Of a DNA stretch of 64,000 nucleotides, positions 43,599 through 52,700 are shown one piece after another. Position numbers and translations under genes: made by a program. This stretch comes from JAFIEN01 sp051859505 (GTDB lineage: Bacteria; Pseudomonadota; Alphaproteobacteria; Rhodobacterales; Rhodobacteraceae): assembly GCA_051859505.1 (NCBI GenBank), contig JBHYFN010000017.1:1-64000 (forward strand). The letters run 5' to 3'. The number at the start of each line of letters is the position of its first letter. Position 1 is the stretch's first letter. The notes under the pieces are model-generated. The model ran no database searches. It was not told where the DNA came from and was given only the letters and a program-made list of their open reading frames with translations.

Positions 43599-45092
43599 TC
43601 AGAAGGCGATGCCAAGGACGGGGGGCCCCAGAACCAGGAAGACCGCATAGATCGCGGTGATCGCGACCAGGTTCATCACGATGCCGGCGCGCACCATATC
43701 GCCCAGCGACAGCCCCTCATAGGCGAAGACGATGGCATTGGGCGGTGTGGCGACCGGCATCATGAAGGCCATCGACGCGCCAAGGGCCACCGGCACCGTC
43801 AGCACCATCGGATCGAGGCCAAGTCCCAGCGCCACCGCGGCGAGGATCGGCAGGAAGGTCGCTGTCGAGGCGGTATTCGAGGTCACCTCGGTCAGGAAGA
43901 CGATCGTCACCAGCACCGCCAGGACCAGCAGCAGCACTGGCACGCCGACGCCTGCGACCGAGCCGCCGATCCATTCGGCCAGCCCGGTCGTGGCAAAGCC
44001 GTCGGCCAGGGCGAGCCCGCCGCCCACCAGGATGAGGATCCCCCAGGGCAGATCGCGCGTCGCCCTCCAGTCGAGCGCAGGCCGCCCCTCGGGCCGCGAG
44101 ACGGGGACCGCGAAGAGGATCAGCGCCGCGATCATCGCCACGGTGGCATCCTCGAGCGGCAGTCCCGTCAGGCGCACCAGCGGCTCGCGCAGGATCCAGC
44201 CGGCCGCGGTGGCGGCAAAGACCAGGGCCACGAAGCGCTCGCCCCTGTCCATCGGGCCCAGGCTGTCGCGCGCCGCCCGCACGGCCGCAAGCGCATCGCC
44301 TTCGGACCTGCGCCCCAGCGGGTGCATCACCCGCGTCAGAAGCAGCCAGGCCAGGGGCAAGAGGATCATCGTCAGTGGCAGGCCCAGCAGCATCCAGCGG
44401 GCAAAGCTGATCCCGCTGCCGGTCGCCTCGACGAGGAAGCTGGCGAGGAGGGCGTTGGGCGGCGTGCCGATCAGCGTCGCCACCCCGCCGATCGAGGCGG
44501 CATAGGCGATCGCCAGCATCAGCGCCACGCCGAACCGCCGCCCGCCCGCGGGGTCTTGCGGGGAGGCGACCTGGGCGATGACGGGAAGGGCCACCGCATA
44601 CATCAGGATCGCCGTCGCCGTGTTCGAGATCCACATCGACAGAAAGGCCGTGGCCAGCATGAAGCCCAGCACGATCTGCCGGGGTGCCGTTCCGGTGCGT
44701 GCCACGATGGCCAGCGCGATCCGGCGATGCAGCCCGACACGCTCCAGCGCGAGCGCCAGCAGGAAGCCGCCCAGGAACAGGAAGATCAGCGGATTGGCAT
44801 AGCGCTCCGCCGTCTCGGGCAGGTCGCGCAGGCCCAGAAGCGGCATCAGCACGACCGGCAGCAGCGCCGTGGCCGGAAGCGGCAGGGCCTCGCTCACCCA
44901 CCACAGGACCATCCACAGCGTCACCGCGACCATGGCCCAGCCTTCGGCCGAAAGGCCCTCTGGTGCCGGAAGCAGCAGGATCAGCGCCGCCCCCAGCGGG
45001 CCGGCGACAAGCCCGGCGATCCGTCGGTTGCGGGTCCGGCGGGGCGTGATCTCGGCCCCCCCCGCGCCCGGTTCAACTTTGTCGGCGCACAC
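43599..45092 (-). CDS. DASS/SLC13-family anion (dicarboxylate-type) transporter
   Basis: 497 residues, about 12 hydrophobic segments. The family motifs are SNTATAILMYAVALPVIAQV, IGTPPNALLASFL in the first repeat and TSNTASTATFLPIL, ATPPNAIVFAYE in the second. It is a sodium- or proton-coupled inner-membrane carrier for dicarboxylates or sulfate. Start uncertain: GTG 45092 (VCADKVEPGAGG) is favoured, since the frame further upstream lacks transporter features. Divergent from the malonyl-CoA synthetase-like gene, so malonate or a related diacid is a reasonable guess. Confidence 0.85.
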   Translation of the reverse strand: MCADKVEPGAGGAEITPRRTRNRRIAGLVAGPLGAALILLLPAPEGLSAEGWAMVAVTLWMVLWWVSEALPLPATALLPVVLMPLLGLRDLPETAERYANPLIFLFLGGFLLALALERVGLHRRIALAIVARTGTAPRQIVLGFMLATAFLSMWISNTATAILMYAVALPVIAQVASPQDPAGGRRFGVALMLAIAYAASIGGVATLIGTPPNALLASFLVEATGSGISFARWMLLGLPLTMILLPLAWLLLTRVMHPLGRRSEGDALAAVRAARDSLGPMDRGERFVALVFAATAAGWILREPLVRLTGLPLEDATVAMIAALILFAVPVSRPEGRPALDWRATRDLPWGILILVGGGLALADGFATTGLAEWIGGSVAGVGVPVLLLVLAVLVTIVFLTEVTSNTASTATFLPILAAVALGLGLDPMVLTVPVALGASMAFMMPVATPPNAIVFAYEGLSLGDMVRAGIVMNLVAITAIYAVFLVLGPPVLGIAF

Positions 45093-45302
45093 CGAAGGCC
45101 TGCCTTCCCCATGAATTCGACCGCTGCCCGGTGTCTTCTGTCGCCGCAGGGACCGGGTTTGTAAAGGCCGGGGCACGCGCCCGGGCGCGCGCACGCGAGA
45201 AAGAGAGACGGCATGTTCCGGCCCTCGACCTTCCCTGCTATTGCAAGGACAAGACAGAGCGGCAGCGGCAGAGCCATCGCTGCAGGACAGGAGGATCCGG
45301 CC

Positions 45303-46868
45303 ATGTATCCCGACCTCGCGGCGATCTTCAGGCGCCAGGCCGAGGCGCCCGCGCGCCCTTTCCTGCTGCTCGAGGACGGCAGCACCCTCACCTATGCCGA
45401 TCTCTACCGGCAAAGCGGGGCGCTGGCCCATGTCCTTTCGGCCGCAGGGCTCGGTCGCGGGGATCGCCTTCTCGTGCAGCTGGAGAAGGATCCGGTGATC
45501 CTCGCGCTCTATCTGGCCTGCCTGCGCATGGGCGCGATCTTCCTGCCGGTCAATCCCGCCTATACCCTGCCCGAGACGCGGCATTTCATCGAGGATGCGG
45601 AACCTGCCCTGATCGTGACGGGGCCGGAACGGGCGCGCGCCCTGGCCGAGGCGGGGATCGCGCCTGCCGAACGCCTCATTGTGCCCGAGGGCCCCGGCGG
45701 CCCCGACGGCCCCGGCGGCCTTGCCGGCCTGGCCGGGCGGGCGGCGGACTGGCCCGGGGATTTCGCCGATCCCGCCCATCGCGGCGATGACCTGGCCGCG
45801 ATCCTCTATACCTCGGGCACGACGGGCCGCTCAAAAGGCGTGATGCTGACGCGCGACAACCTCGCCTCGAACGCCCATAGCCTCCGCGAGATCTGGGGTT
45901 TCGGCCCGGAGGATGTCCTGATCCACGCGCTGCCGGTGTTTCACACCCATGGCCTTTTCGTTGCGACGAACTGCCTCATGATCGCCGGGGGGGCGATGAT
46001 CTGGCAGGCGCGCTTCGAACCCGAGGCGGTGCTTGCCGCCCTGCCGCGGGCCACGACGATGATGGGCGTTCCCACCTTCTACAGCCGGCTGCTCGACCAT
46101 CCGGGCCTGACGCGAGAGGCCTCGGCCCATATGCGCCTCTTCATCAGCGGATCGGCGCCGCTCTCGCCGGCCACCTTCGCGGCCTGGGAACAGCGGACCG
46201 GGAAACCGATCCTCGAACGCTACGGCATGACCGAAACCAACATGATCACCTCCAACCCGCTGCAGGGAGAGCGCATCGCCGGAACGGTCGGCCGACCCTT
46301 GCCGGGGGTCGAGATGCGCCTGACCGATCCCGCCACCGGCGCCGCCCTGCCGCAGACCGCGCCTTCCCCGGGTAATGACGCACCCACCGGCCGGATCGAG
46401 GTTCGCGGGCCAAATGTCTTCAAGGGCTACTGGCGCCTGCCCGAAAAGACCGCCGCCGAGTTCACGGACGACGGGTTCTTCGTCACCGGCGATCTGGGCG
46501 CGCTGGACGCGCAGGGCTATCTGCGGATCATGGGGCGCGAGAAGGATCTCGTGATCAGCGGCGGGCTCAATGTCTATCCGGCCGAGGTCGAGGCCGCGCT
46601 CGACAGCCTGCCCGGTGTCGCGGAATCGGCGGTGATCGGGCTGCCGCACCCCGATCTGGGCGAGGCCGTGGTCGCCTGCATTCGCCCCCAGAACGGGGAC
46701 AGGCCCGATGAGGCAGAGCTGCGCCACGCGCTGCGCGACAGGCTCGCCCCGTTCAAGATCCCGAAACGCATCCTCGTGCTGCCGGAACTGCCCCGCAATG
46801 CCATGGGCAAGGTGCAGAAATCCGACCTCAGATCCCGGCACGCGGGCCTGTTCTCACAAGACCCCTAA
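45303..46868 (+). CDS. matB: Malonyl-CoA synthetase-like AMP-forming acyl-CoA ligase
   Basis: 521 residues of the ANL superfamily. P-loop YTSGTTGRSKGVMLT near residue 173, HALPVFHTHGLFVATN, ERYGMTETNMITSNPLQGER, TGDLGALDAQGYLRIMGREKD and the C-terminal lysine motif NAMGKVQKSDLR. The FHTHGLF and GMTETNM segments resemble MatB. It would activate malonate (or a methyl derivative) to its CoA ester. A Gly-Pro-rich insertion (GPGGPDGPGGLAGLAG) lies near residue 135. ATG 45303 has AGGAGG about 9 bases upstream. Confidence 0.82.
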   Translation: MYPDLAAIFRRQAEAPARPFLLLEDGSTLTYADLYRQSGALAHVLSAAGLGRGDRLLVQLEKDPVILALYLACLRMGAIFLPVNPAYTLPETRHFIEDAEPALIVTGPERARALAEAGIAPAERLIVPEGPGGPDGPGGLAGLAGRAADWPGDFADPAHRGDDLAAILYTSGTTGRSKGVMLTRDNLASNAHSLREIWGFGPEDVLIHALPVFHTHGLFVATNCLMIAGGAMIWQARFEPEAVLAALPRATTMMGVPTFYSRLLDHPGLTREASAHMRLFISGSAPLSPATFAAWEQRTGKPILERYGMTETNMITSNPLQGERIAGTVGRPLPGVEMRLTDPATGAALPQTAPSPGNDAPTGRIEVRGPNVFKGYWRLPEKTAAEFTDDGFFVTGDLGALDAQGYLRIMGREKDLVISGGLNVYPAEVEAALDSLPGVAESAVIGLPHPDLGEAVVACIRPQNGDRPDEAELRHALRDRLAPFKIPKRILVLPELPRNAMGKVQKSDLRSRHAGLFSQDP

Positions 46869-46906
46869 CGCCACCACACACGACGCTTCAGGGCCGCACG
46901 CCACCC

Positions 46907-46999
46907 CTGCTTCTTTTGTTCGAAAATATCCCGGGGGTAGGCACCGCAAGGTGCCCGGGGGGCAGCGCCCCCCGCCAGAAATTTGGCCAAATTTCTGGC
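46907..46999 (+). repeat. Dispersed intergenic palindromic repeat, copy F
   Basis: CTGCTTCTTTTGTT, AAAATATCC, a GC hairpin (GGCACC/GGTGCC), GGGGGGCAGCGCCCCCC and the palindrome with core AGAAATTTGGCCAAATTTCT (46974-46999). Lies between the convergent matB and P-type ATPase genes. Confidence 0.85.
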
Positions 47000-47004
47000 T
47001 GCCG

Positions 47005-47064
47005 CCCCCAGCGCAGCCCCCAGCGCAGCCCCCAGCGCAGCCCCCAGTGCAGCCCCCGGTGCAA
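47005..47064. repeat. Five 12-base tandem repeats
   Basis: CCCCCAGCGCAG three times exactly, then CCCCCAGTGCAG and CCCCCGGTGCAA, ending 8 bases before the ATPase stop codon. Copy number is likely to vary between strains. It reads as a proline-glutamine repeat in one frame, but no gene there is credible. Confidence 0.85.
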
Positions 47065-47071
47065 CCGCGCC

Positions 47072-49735
47072 TCAGCCGCGCTTCAGACCCAGCCGGATCT
47101 GCTTCTCGATCTCGAGGATGGCGAAGAACACCACACCGACCCCCACCACCACGATCCCGTCGCCCAGCGGCACCGCCCGGGTGCCCAGCACCTCCTGCAG
47201 CGCCGGCAGATAGGTCACGGCGAATTGCGCCAGCGTCACCGCGATCACCACCGCCCAGATCACCCGCGTCCCCCGGATCGCAGCCCAGGTGAGCGAGGTG
47301 CCATGCAGGTTGCGCACGAAGAACAGGTTGAAGATCTCAAGCACGACGACCGTGTTCATCGCCATGGTCTGCGCCAGCTGCAGCGAATGGCCCTTCTCGA
47401 TCGCATAGGTATAGACGCCGAAAGCCGCGAACAGGAACAGGACCGAGACGAAGACCACCCGCCAGACCAGTTCCCCGGTCAGGATCGGCGCATCCCGCGG
47501 CCGGGGCGGGCGGCGCATCGTGCCCTCCTCGGTCGGCTCGAAGGCCAGCGCGATGCCCAGCGTGATCGCGGTGATCAGGTTGATCCAGAGGATCTGCACC
47601 GGCGTCACCGGCAGCGACAGCCCCAGGAGCAGCGCCAGGATGATCAGCATCGCCTCGCCGCCATTGGTGGGCAGGGTCCAGGTGATCACCTTCTTGAGGT
47701 TGTCATAGACCGTGCGCCCCTCGCGCACCGCCGCCGCGATGGTGGCGAAATTGTCGTCGGCCAGCACCAGATCCGAGGCCTCCTTGGCCGCCTCCGACCC
47801 CTTCAGCCCCATGGCGATCCCCGCATCCGCCCGCTTGAGCGCCGGCGCATCGTTCACCCCGTCGCCGGTCATCGCCACCGAAAGCCCGGCCGCCTGCAGG
47901 GCGCTGACAAGGCGCAGCTTGTGCTCGGGGCTGGTGCGGGCGAAGATGTCGACGCTGCGCACCTCGATCCCGAGCTGCGCCTCGTCCAGCTTGTCCAGAT
48001 CCGCCCCGGTCAGAACCTGCCGGGTATTCTCCAGCCCGATCTCGGCGGCGATGGCCGCGGCGGTGCCGGCATGATCGCCGGTGATCATCTTGACGCGGAT
48101 CCCGGCGCGGCGGCAGTCGGCCACGGCGGCGATGGCCTCGGGGCGGGGCGGGTCGATCAGCCCGACAAGGCCCAGAAAGCGCAGATTGCCGTCCAGCGCC
48201 TCCTCGTCGAGCCGCGCGCCCGCCTCCCGCGCCTCGGCCAGGGCCAGCACCCGCCGCCCCGTCGCGGCCAAGGCGTCCGAACGCGCATACCAGTCCTTCA
48301 GGTCGATATCGCCGCACATGCCCAGAACCCGCTCGGGGGCGCCCTTGACATGGATGACCCTTTCCCCCTCGGGCCCTTCGCTCAGCACCGCCATGTAGCG
48401 CAGCCGCGCATCGAAGGGGATCGCGTCCTTCCGCGTCCAGCCCGGGCCCGAGGCGCCTGATCTGGCCCCCGTATCGGCCCCCACCCTCGTGCTGGCCTTG
48501 GCGGCAAAGGCCAGCAGTGCGCCCTCCATCGGGTCGCCCTCGACGCTCCAATGGCCCTCCGTCTCGACCAGGGCGGCATCGTTGCAGAGCGCCGCCGCCA
48601 GCCCCAGCGCCTGCAATGCGGCGGGATCGGCATCGCCCTCGGGCGGCACCTCGCCCTCGGGCGCATAGCCGTCGCCCCCGATCCCGAAGGTGCCCTGGGG
48701 CGTTTCCACCGCCGTCACCACCATCTCGTTGCGGGTCAGCGTGCCGGTCTTGTCGGTGCAGATGACCGAGACCGAGCCGATCGCCTCGATCGCGGGCAGG
48801 CGGCGCACGATGGCCCGCCGCCGCGCCATCGCCTGCACCCCGATCGCCAGCGTCACCGTCATCACCGCCGGCAGGCCCACCGGGATCGCGGCCACGGCCA
48901 CGCTGACGGCGGCCATGAAGATCTCGACGAAGTCGAGCCTGACGACATAGAAGCCCCAGCCCAGAAGCAGCCCCGCGATCAGGAGGATCAGCAGGGTCAG
49001 CCAGCGGGCGAAATCGTCGATCTGGCGCAGAAGCGGCGTGGTCAGCTGTTCGACATGGCTCAGAAGATCGCCGATCCGGCCGATCTCGGTCGCCTGTCCG
49101 GTGGCCACGACAAGACCGCGCGCCGTGCCATGGGTGACAAGCGTGCCCGACCACAGCATCGAGGCGCGATCGCCCAGCGCGGCCTCGGCCTCGACCGGCC
49201 GGATGGCCTTCTGGACCGGAACGGATTCGCCGGTCAGGATCGCCTCTTGTGCGGCAAGGCTGTTGGCCTCGATCAGGCGCAGGTCGGCGGGCACCTTGTC
49301 GCCGGGCTCGAGCAGCACGATATCGCCCGGAACCAGATCGGCCCCGTCCACCGTGACCCGCTGACCATCGCGCAGCACGGCGGCCCGGGGGGCCAGCATG
49401 TCGCGGATCGCGGCCATGGCGGCTTCGGCCTTGCCCTCCTGCACGAAGCCGATGATCGCATTGACCAGCACCACCGCGACGATGAAGCCGGTGTCGATCC
49501 AGTGGCCAAGGGCCCCGGTCACAAGTGCGGCGGCGGCCAGCACATAGATCAGCAGGTTGTGGAACTGCGCCAGAAACCGCAGGAGCGGGCCACGGGACTG
49601 CCGCTCGGGCAGCCGGTTGGGCCCGTGCTCGGCCAGCCGCCGCGCCGCCTCTGCGGCCGACAGCCCGGTGGCATCGGTTGTCAGCGCCTCGAGGCAGGCT
49701 TCGGCCTCAAGGCTGTGCGGATTGCTTGGCGGCAT
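47072..49735 (-). CDS. Cation-transporting P-type ATPase (P2 class)
   Basis: 887 residues. Order of motifs: N-terminal cation ATPase domain, LTGESVPVQKA in the actuator domain, phosphorylation site ICTDKTGTLTRNEM near residue 330, KGAPERVLGMCGD, MTGDGVNDAPALKRADAGIAMG and a C-terminal membrane bundle. No heavy-metal-binding domain or CPC motif; PMCA/Na,K-like class, so Ca2+, Mg2+, K+ or Na+ rather than Cu or Zn. The ion cannot be decided from sequence alone. It breaks the dcw cluster after murD. Confidence 0.9.
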   Translation of the reverse strand: MPPSNPHSLEAEACLEALTTDATGLSAAEAARRLAEHGPNRLPERQSRGPLLRFLAQFHNLLIYVLAAAALVTGALGHWIDTGFIVAVVLVNAIIGFVQEGKAEAAMAAIRDMLAPRAAVLRDGQRVTVDGADLVPGDIVLLEPGDKVPADLRLIEANSLAAQEAILTGESVPVQKAIRPVEAEAALGDRASMLWSGTLVTHGTARGLVVATGQATEIGRIGDLLSHVEQLTTPLLRQIDDFARWLTLLILLIAGLLLGWGFYVVRLDFVEIFMAAVSVAVAAIPVGLPAVMTVTLAIGVQAMARRRAIVRRLPAIEAIGSVSVICTDKTGTLTRNEMVVTAVETPQGTFGIGGDGYAPEGEVPPEGDADPAALQALGLAAALCNDAALVETEGHWSVEGDPMEGALLAFAAKASTRVGADTGARSGASGPGWTRKDAIPFDARLRYMAVLSEGPEGERVIHVKGAPERVLGMCGDIDLKDWYARSDALAATGRRVLALAEAREAGARLDEEALDGNLRFLGLVGLIDPPRPEAIAAVADCRRAGIRVKMITGDHAGTAAAIAAEIGLENTRQVLTGADLDKLDEAQLGIEVRSVDIFARTSPEHKLRLVSALQAAGLSVAMTGDGVNDAPALKRADAGIAMGLKGSEAAKEASDLVLADDNFATIAAAVREGRTVYDNLKKVITWTLPTNGGEAMLIILALLLGLSLPVTPVQILWINLITAITLGIALAFEPTEEGTMRRPPRPRDAPILTGELVWRVVFVSVLFLFAAFGVYTYAIEKGHSLQLAQTMAMNTVVVLEIFNLFFVRNLHGTSLTWAAIRGTRVIWAVVIAVTLAQFAVTYLPALQEVLGTRAVPLGDGIVVVGVGVVFFAILEIEKQIRLGLKRG

Positions 49736-49864
49736 GTCCCCTCCTGTGATCCGGCGCGGCCGGAGTGTGCCAGCAGCGGCAGGGGAAGGAAAGCCGATCT
49801 TCCCCGGGGTGCTTGCATATGGGGGCGCGACCAGAGCGGGGCGCGCGCGAAGCGGGGCGCGGCC

Positions 49865-51271
49865 TCAGCCCGGCGCGATCCGGGCCCGCACTTCGGCGGC
49901 GAAATCCTCGCCGCGCTGTTCGAAATTGTCATATTGGTCGAAACTGGCCGCCGCCGGGGCCAGCAGGACCACCTCGCCCGGGGCCGCCTCGGCGATGGCG
50001 CGTTCGACGGCGCGGGCCATGGTGGAACAGACCTCGGCCTCGATCCCCTTGAGGTGCAGCGCGAAACCCGCCGCCTCGCGCCCGATGACATAGGCCTTGA
50101 CCACCCGGTCCATCCGCCCCTCGAGCGCGGCAAGCCCGCCTTCCTTTTCCAGCCCGCCGCAGATCCAGCGGATCCGGTCGAACGCGGCCAGCGCCTTGAT
50201 CGCGGCATCGACATTGGTGGCCTTGCTGTCATTGACGAAGACCACGCCGCCGGCCTCGGCGATGCGCTGGCTGCGATGGGGAAGGCCCGCGAAGCTGGCA
50301 AGTGCTGCCTCGATCACCCGCGGGCCAAGGCCCAGCGCGCGGGCCACGGCATAGGCGGCGCAGGCATTCTGGTGGTTGTGGCTGCCCGGCAGGCCGGTCA
50401 CGCCGCGCAGGTCGATCGAGGCCAGTTGCCGGCCCTGCCGCCATTCCGCCAGAAAGCCCTTGCGCGCCACGACCGACCAGGCGGCGCCTTCAAGCTTGCG
50501 GGTGACGGAGAGGCCGATCACCCGATCATCCTGCGGCCCTTCGGCCAGCTGGTTGGCCAGATAGCGGCCCTCGGGCTCGTCCAGCCCGATCACCGCCCGG
50601 TCCGGCCCGCCCTCGGCGAAGAGCCGGCGCTTGGCCGCGAAATAGCCGCCCGGGCCTCCGTGGCGGTCAAGATGGTCGGGCGACAGGTTGGTGAAGACCG
50701 CGATATCGGGGGTCAGGGCGCGGGCAAGCTCGGTCTGGTAGGAGGACAGTTCGAGGACGACGACCGACCCGTCTTCGGGCGGGTCGATGTCAAGCACGCC
50801 GCGCCCGATATTGCCGGCCAGCTGCGCGGGACGGCCCGCCTCGGTCAGGATGTGGTGGATCAGGGCGGCGGTGGTGGATTTGCCGTTCGAGCCGGTCACC
50901 GCGACGATGCGGGGCGGGGTGTCGAAGGCGGCCCAGTCCGCGGTGGCGCAGGAGCGGAAGAACAGCCCGATGTCATTGTCGACCGGCACGCCGGCGGCCC
51001 AGGCGGCGGCGATCACCGGATGGGGCGCGGGATAGAGATGCGGGATCCCCGGCGAGGTGACAAGAAGCGCCACATCGGCGAAGGCGCCCGCGCGGGTCAG
51101 ATCGGTCACGGCCAGCCCTTCGACGGCGGCCGTGGCGCGGGCCTCGGGGCTGTCGTCCCAGAGAAGCGGCTCGGCCCCGCCCGCCGCCAGCGCCGCCGCC
51201 GTCGCCCGCCCCGTCCGCCCGAGGCCGAGCACCGCCACCCGGCGGCCCGCATAGCCCTGCACTGGAATCAT
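49865..51271 (-). CDS. murD: UDP-N-acetylmuramoylalanine--D-glutamate ligase
   Basis: 468 residues. N-terminal Rossmann domain (VAVLGLGRTGRATA), ATP P-loop VTGSNGKSTTAALI near residue 125, LELSSYQTE, NLSPDHLDRHGG and C-terminal WICGGLEKEGG and DQYDNFEQRGEDF. It adds D-Glu to UDP-MurNAc-Ala in the cytoplasm. Located after the TPR gene instead of directly after mraY; ftsW does not follow. Confidence 0.95.
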   Translation of the reverse strand: MIPVQGYAGRRVAVLGLGRTGRATAAALAAGGAEPLLWDDSPEARATAAVEGLAVTDLTRAGAFADVALLVTSPGIPHLYPAPHPVIAAAWAAGVPVDNDIGLFFRSCATADWAAFDTPPRIVAVTGSNGKSTTAALIHHILTEAGRPAQLAGNIGRGVLDIDPPEDGSVVVLELSSYQTELARALTPDIAVFTNLSPDHLDRHGGPGGYFAAKRRLFAEGGPDRAVIGLDEPEGRYLANQLAEGPQDDRVIGLSVTRKLEGAAWSVVARKGFLAEWRQGRQLASIDLRGVTGLPGSHNHQNACAAYAVARALGLGPRVIEAALASFAGLPHRSQRIAEAGGVVFVNDSKATNVDAAIKALAAFDRIRWICGGLEKEGGLAALEGRMDRVVKAYVIGREAAGFALHLKGIEAEVCSTMARAVERAIAEAAPGEVVLLAPAAASFDQYDNFEQRGEDFAAEVRARIAPG

Positions 51272-51348
51272 CGCCCGCCTCCTCTTTCGCCCGAGACTTA
51301 GAGCATGTTGCGCAAGAGTGGGAACCGGTTTCGCCGCGGAAAGGGCGG

Positions 51349-51410
51349 AGGGGGGCGCTGCCCCCCGGCCTTCGGCCTCCCCCCGGGATATTTGGGAACA
51401 AAAGAAGCTG
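51349..51410 (-). repeat. Dispersed intergenic palindromic repeat, copy G (reverse, truncated)
   Basis: On the minus strand reads CAGCTTCTTTTGTT, CCCAAATATCC, a GC hairpin (GGCCGAAGGCC) and a GGGGGGCAGCGCCCCCC hairpin, without the AT-rich palindrome. It follows the TPR gene in sense direction and precedes murD, so it may separate their transcripts. Confidence 0.8.
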
Positions 51411-51463
51411 AAGAGGGAGAGGGGCGGGGGGCGGGTGTGTGGGCGGGTGTGCGGGCGGGGCGG

Positions 51464-52582
51464 TCAGTTGTCCGGCTGGTCCTGCCGGTCGGGCGGCAGG
51501 CGGCTGAGGGCGCGGTCGATGTCGCGCAGGAGCGCGCTGGCCTGCAGCGTGGCGGGATGCGAGGGGCCGAAGTGGCGCTGGAACATCTCGGCGGCGAGCG
51601 CCGCCTCGGGCCGGGCGGCGGCGGGGCGGTCGGCCTCGGCCAGGGCGAGGGCGAGATTGAGATGGGCCGCGGCCGTGTTCGGGTGGTCGGGGCCCAGAGC
51701 CGCTCCGGTGACGGAGATCACCTCGACCAGCAGGGCAAGGGCCTCGTCGATCCGCCCCTGCAACAGGATCGCGATCGCCAGATCGTTGAGCGTGGCAGCA
51801 TGGGCCGGGTGATCGGCGGGCAGGGTCGCGGCCTCGAGGGCGGCGGCCTCGCGCAGGATCGCCTCGGCCTTTGCGCCGTCCTGGCGCTGCAGGTGGAGGC
51901 TGGCGAGGGTGAACAGGAGTGCGGCCAGATCCTCGGGCGCGAGGTCGGGCGTGTCGCGGGCCTGTGCGACCACCTCTTGCAATGCGCTTTCGGCCGGAGC
52001 CAGGAGCCCCAGCGAGGCCAGGATGCGGGCGTGATTGGCGCGCCAGATCAGAACCTCGCGGTGGTCGGGGCCGAAGGCCTCGGTCCCGATCCGGCGGGCC
52101 TCTTCGGCGTGGTAGAGGGCCATCGGCCGGTCGGCGATCTGCAGGTAGAGGAGCGAGAGGTTGTCATGCGCGAGGCCGAGCGCGAGCGGATCGGGGACGG
52201 GGTCGCCTTCGATCAGGGCGAGGGCGGCGCGGAAGGTGGCAAGGGCCTCTTGCGGGTTGCCGGCCTCTTGCTGGGCGGAGCCGAGCCAGCCCAGCAGGCT
52301 GACTTCGTCGAGCGCGGCCAGCACATCGGGCGGGGAGTCGCGGTGGAGGGTGGCGAAGACATGGGCGGCCTCGGTGAACCGGCCCGCGAGATAGAGGGCC
52401 TGGCCCTGGTTCAGCCGGGCCTGCGCCTCGGGGGCGTCCAGGGCGGCGGGTGGGGGCGTGGGGTCGGGGGCCGTCGTTTCGGGGGCGGTCGTTTCGGGGG
52501 CTTCGGCCTGCGCGGGGGTGGGCAGGAGCGGGGCGTTGCCGATGGCAAGCGCGAGCGCGAGGGGGGCGAACCCGATCCGCAT
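51464..52582 (-). CDS. Tetratricopeptide-repeat protein, exported
   Basis: 372 residues. Signal peptide MRIGFAPLALALAIG to PAQAEA, a short Thr/Pro linker (PETTAPETTAPDPTPPP), then about seven TPR units (for example NQGQALYLAGRFTEAAHVFA; TLNDLAIAILLQGRIDEALAL; FGPSHPATLQASALLRDIDR), close to kinesin-light-chain-type repeats. Probably a periplasmic scaffold; function unknown. It sits between mraY and murD. Start ATG 52582 fits the signal peptide. Confidence 0.8.
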   Translation of the reverse strand: MRIGFAPLALALAIGNAPLLPTPAQAEAPETTAPETTAPDPTPPPAALDAPEAQARLNQGQALYLAGRFTEAAHVFATLHRDSPPDVLAALDEVSLLGWLGSAQQEAGNPQEALATFRAALALIEGDPVPDPLALGLAHDNLSLLYLQIADRPMALYHAEEARRIGTEAFGPDHREVLIWRANHARILASLGLLAPAESALQEVVAQARDTPDLAPEDLAALLFTLASLHLQRQDGAKAEAILREAAALEAATLPADHPAHAATLNDLAIAILLQGRIDEALALLVEVISVTGAALGPDHPNTAAAHLNLALALAEADRPAAARPEAALAAEMFQRHFGPSHPATLQASALLRDIDRALSRLPPDRQDQPDN

Positions 52583-52700
52583 GTGGCACCCTTTCACCCG
52601 TGACCGTGACCGTGACCTGAGGCCCCTGCCCCGCAGTTGCGTCCCGGACCTTGCGACCCTGAGCCTAGACCCGGGCCTGCCCCCCGGCAGCCCTCCCGCC

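Noticed and set aside
46983..47064. Proline-glutamine repeat protein on the plus strand
   Set aside because: It derives from the 12-base tandem repeat between two convergent genes; there is no ribosome site and no conserved flanking sequence.
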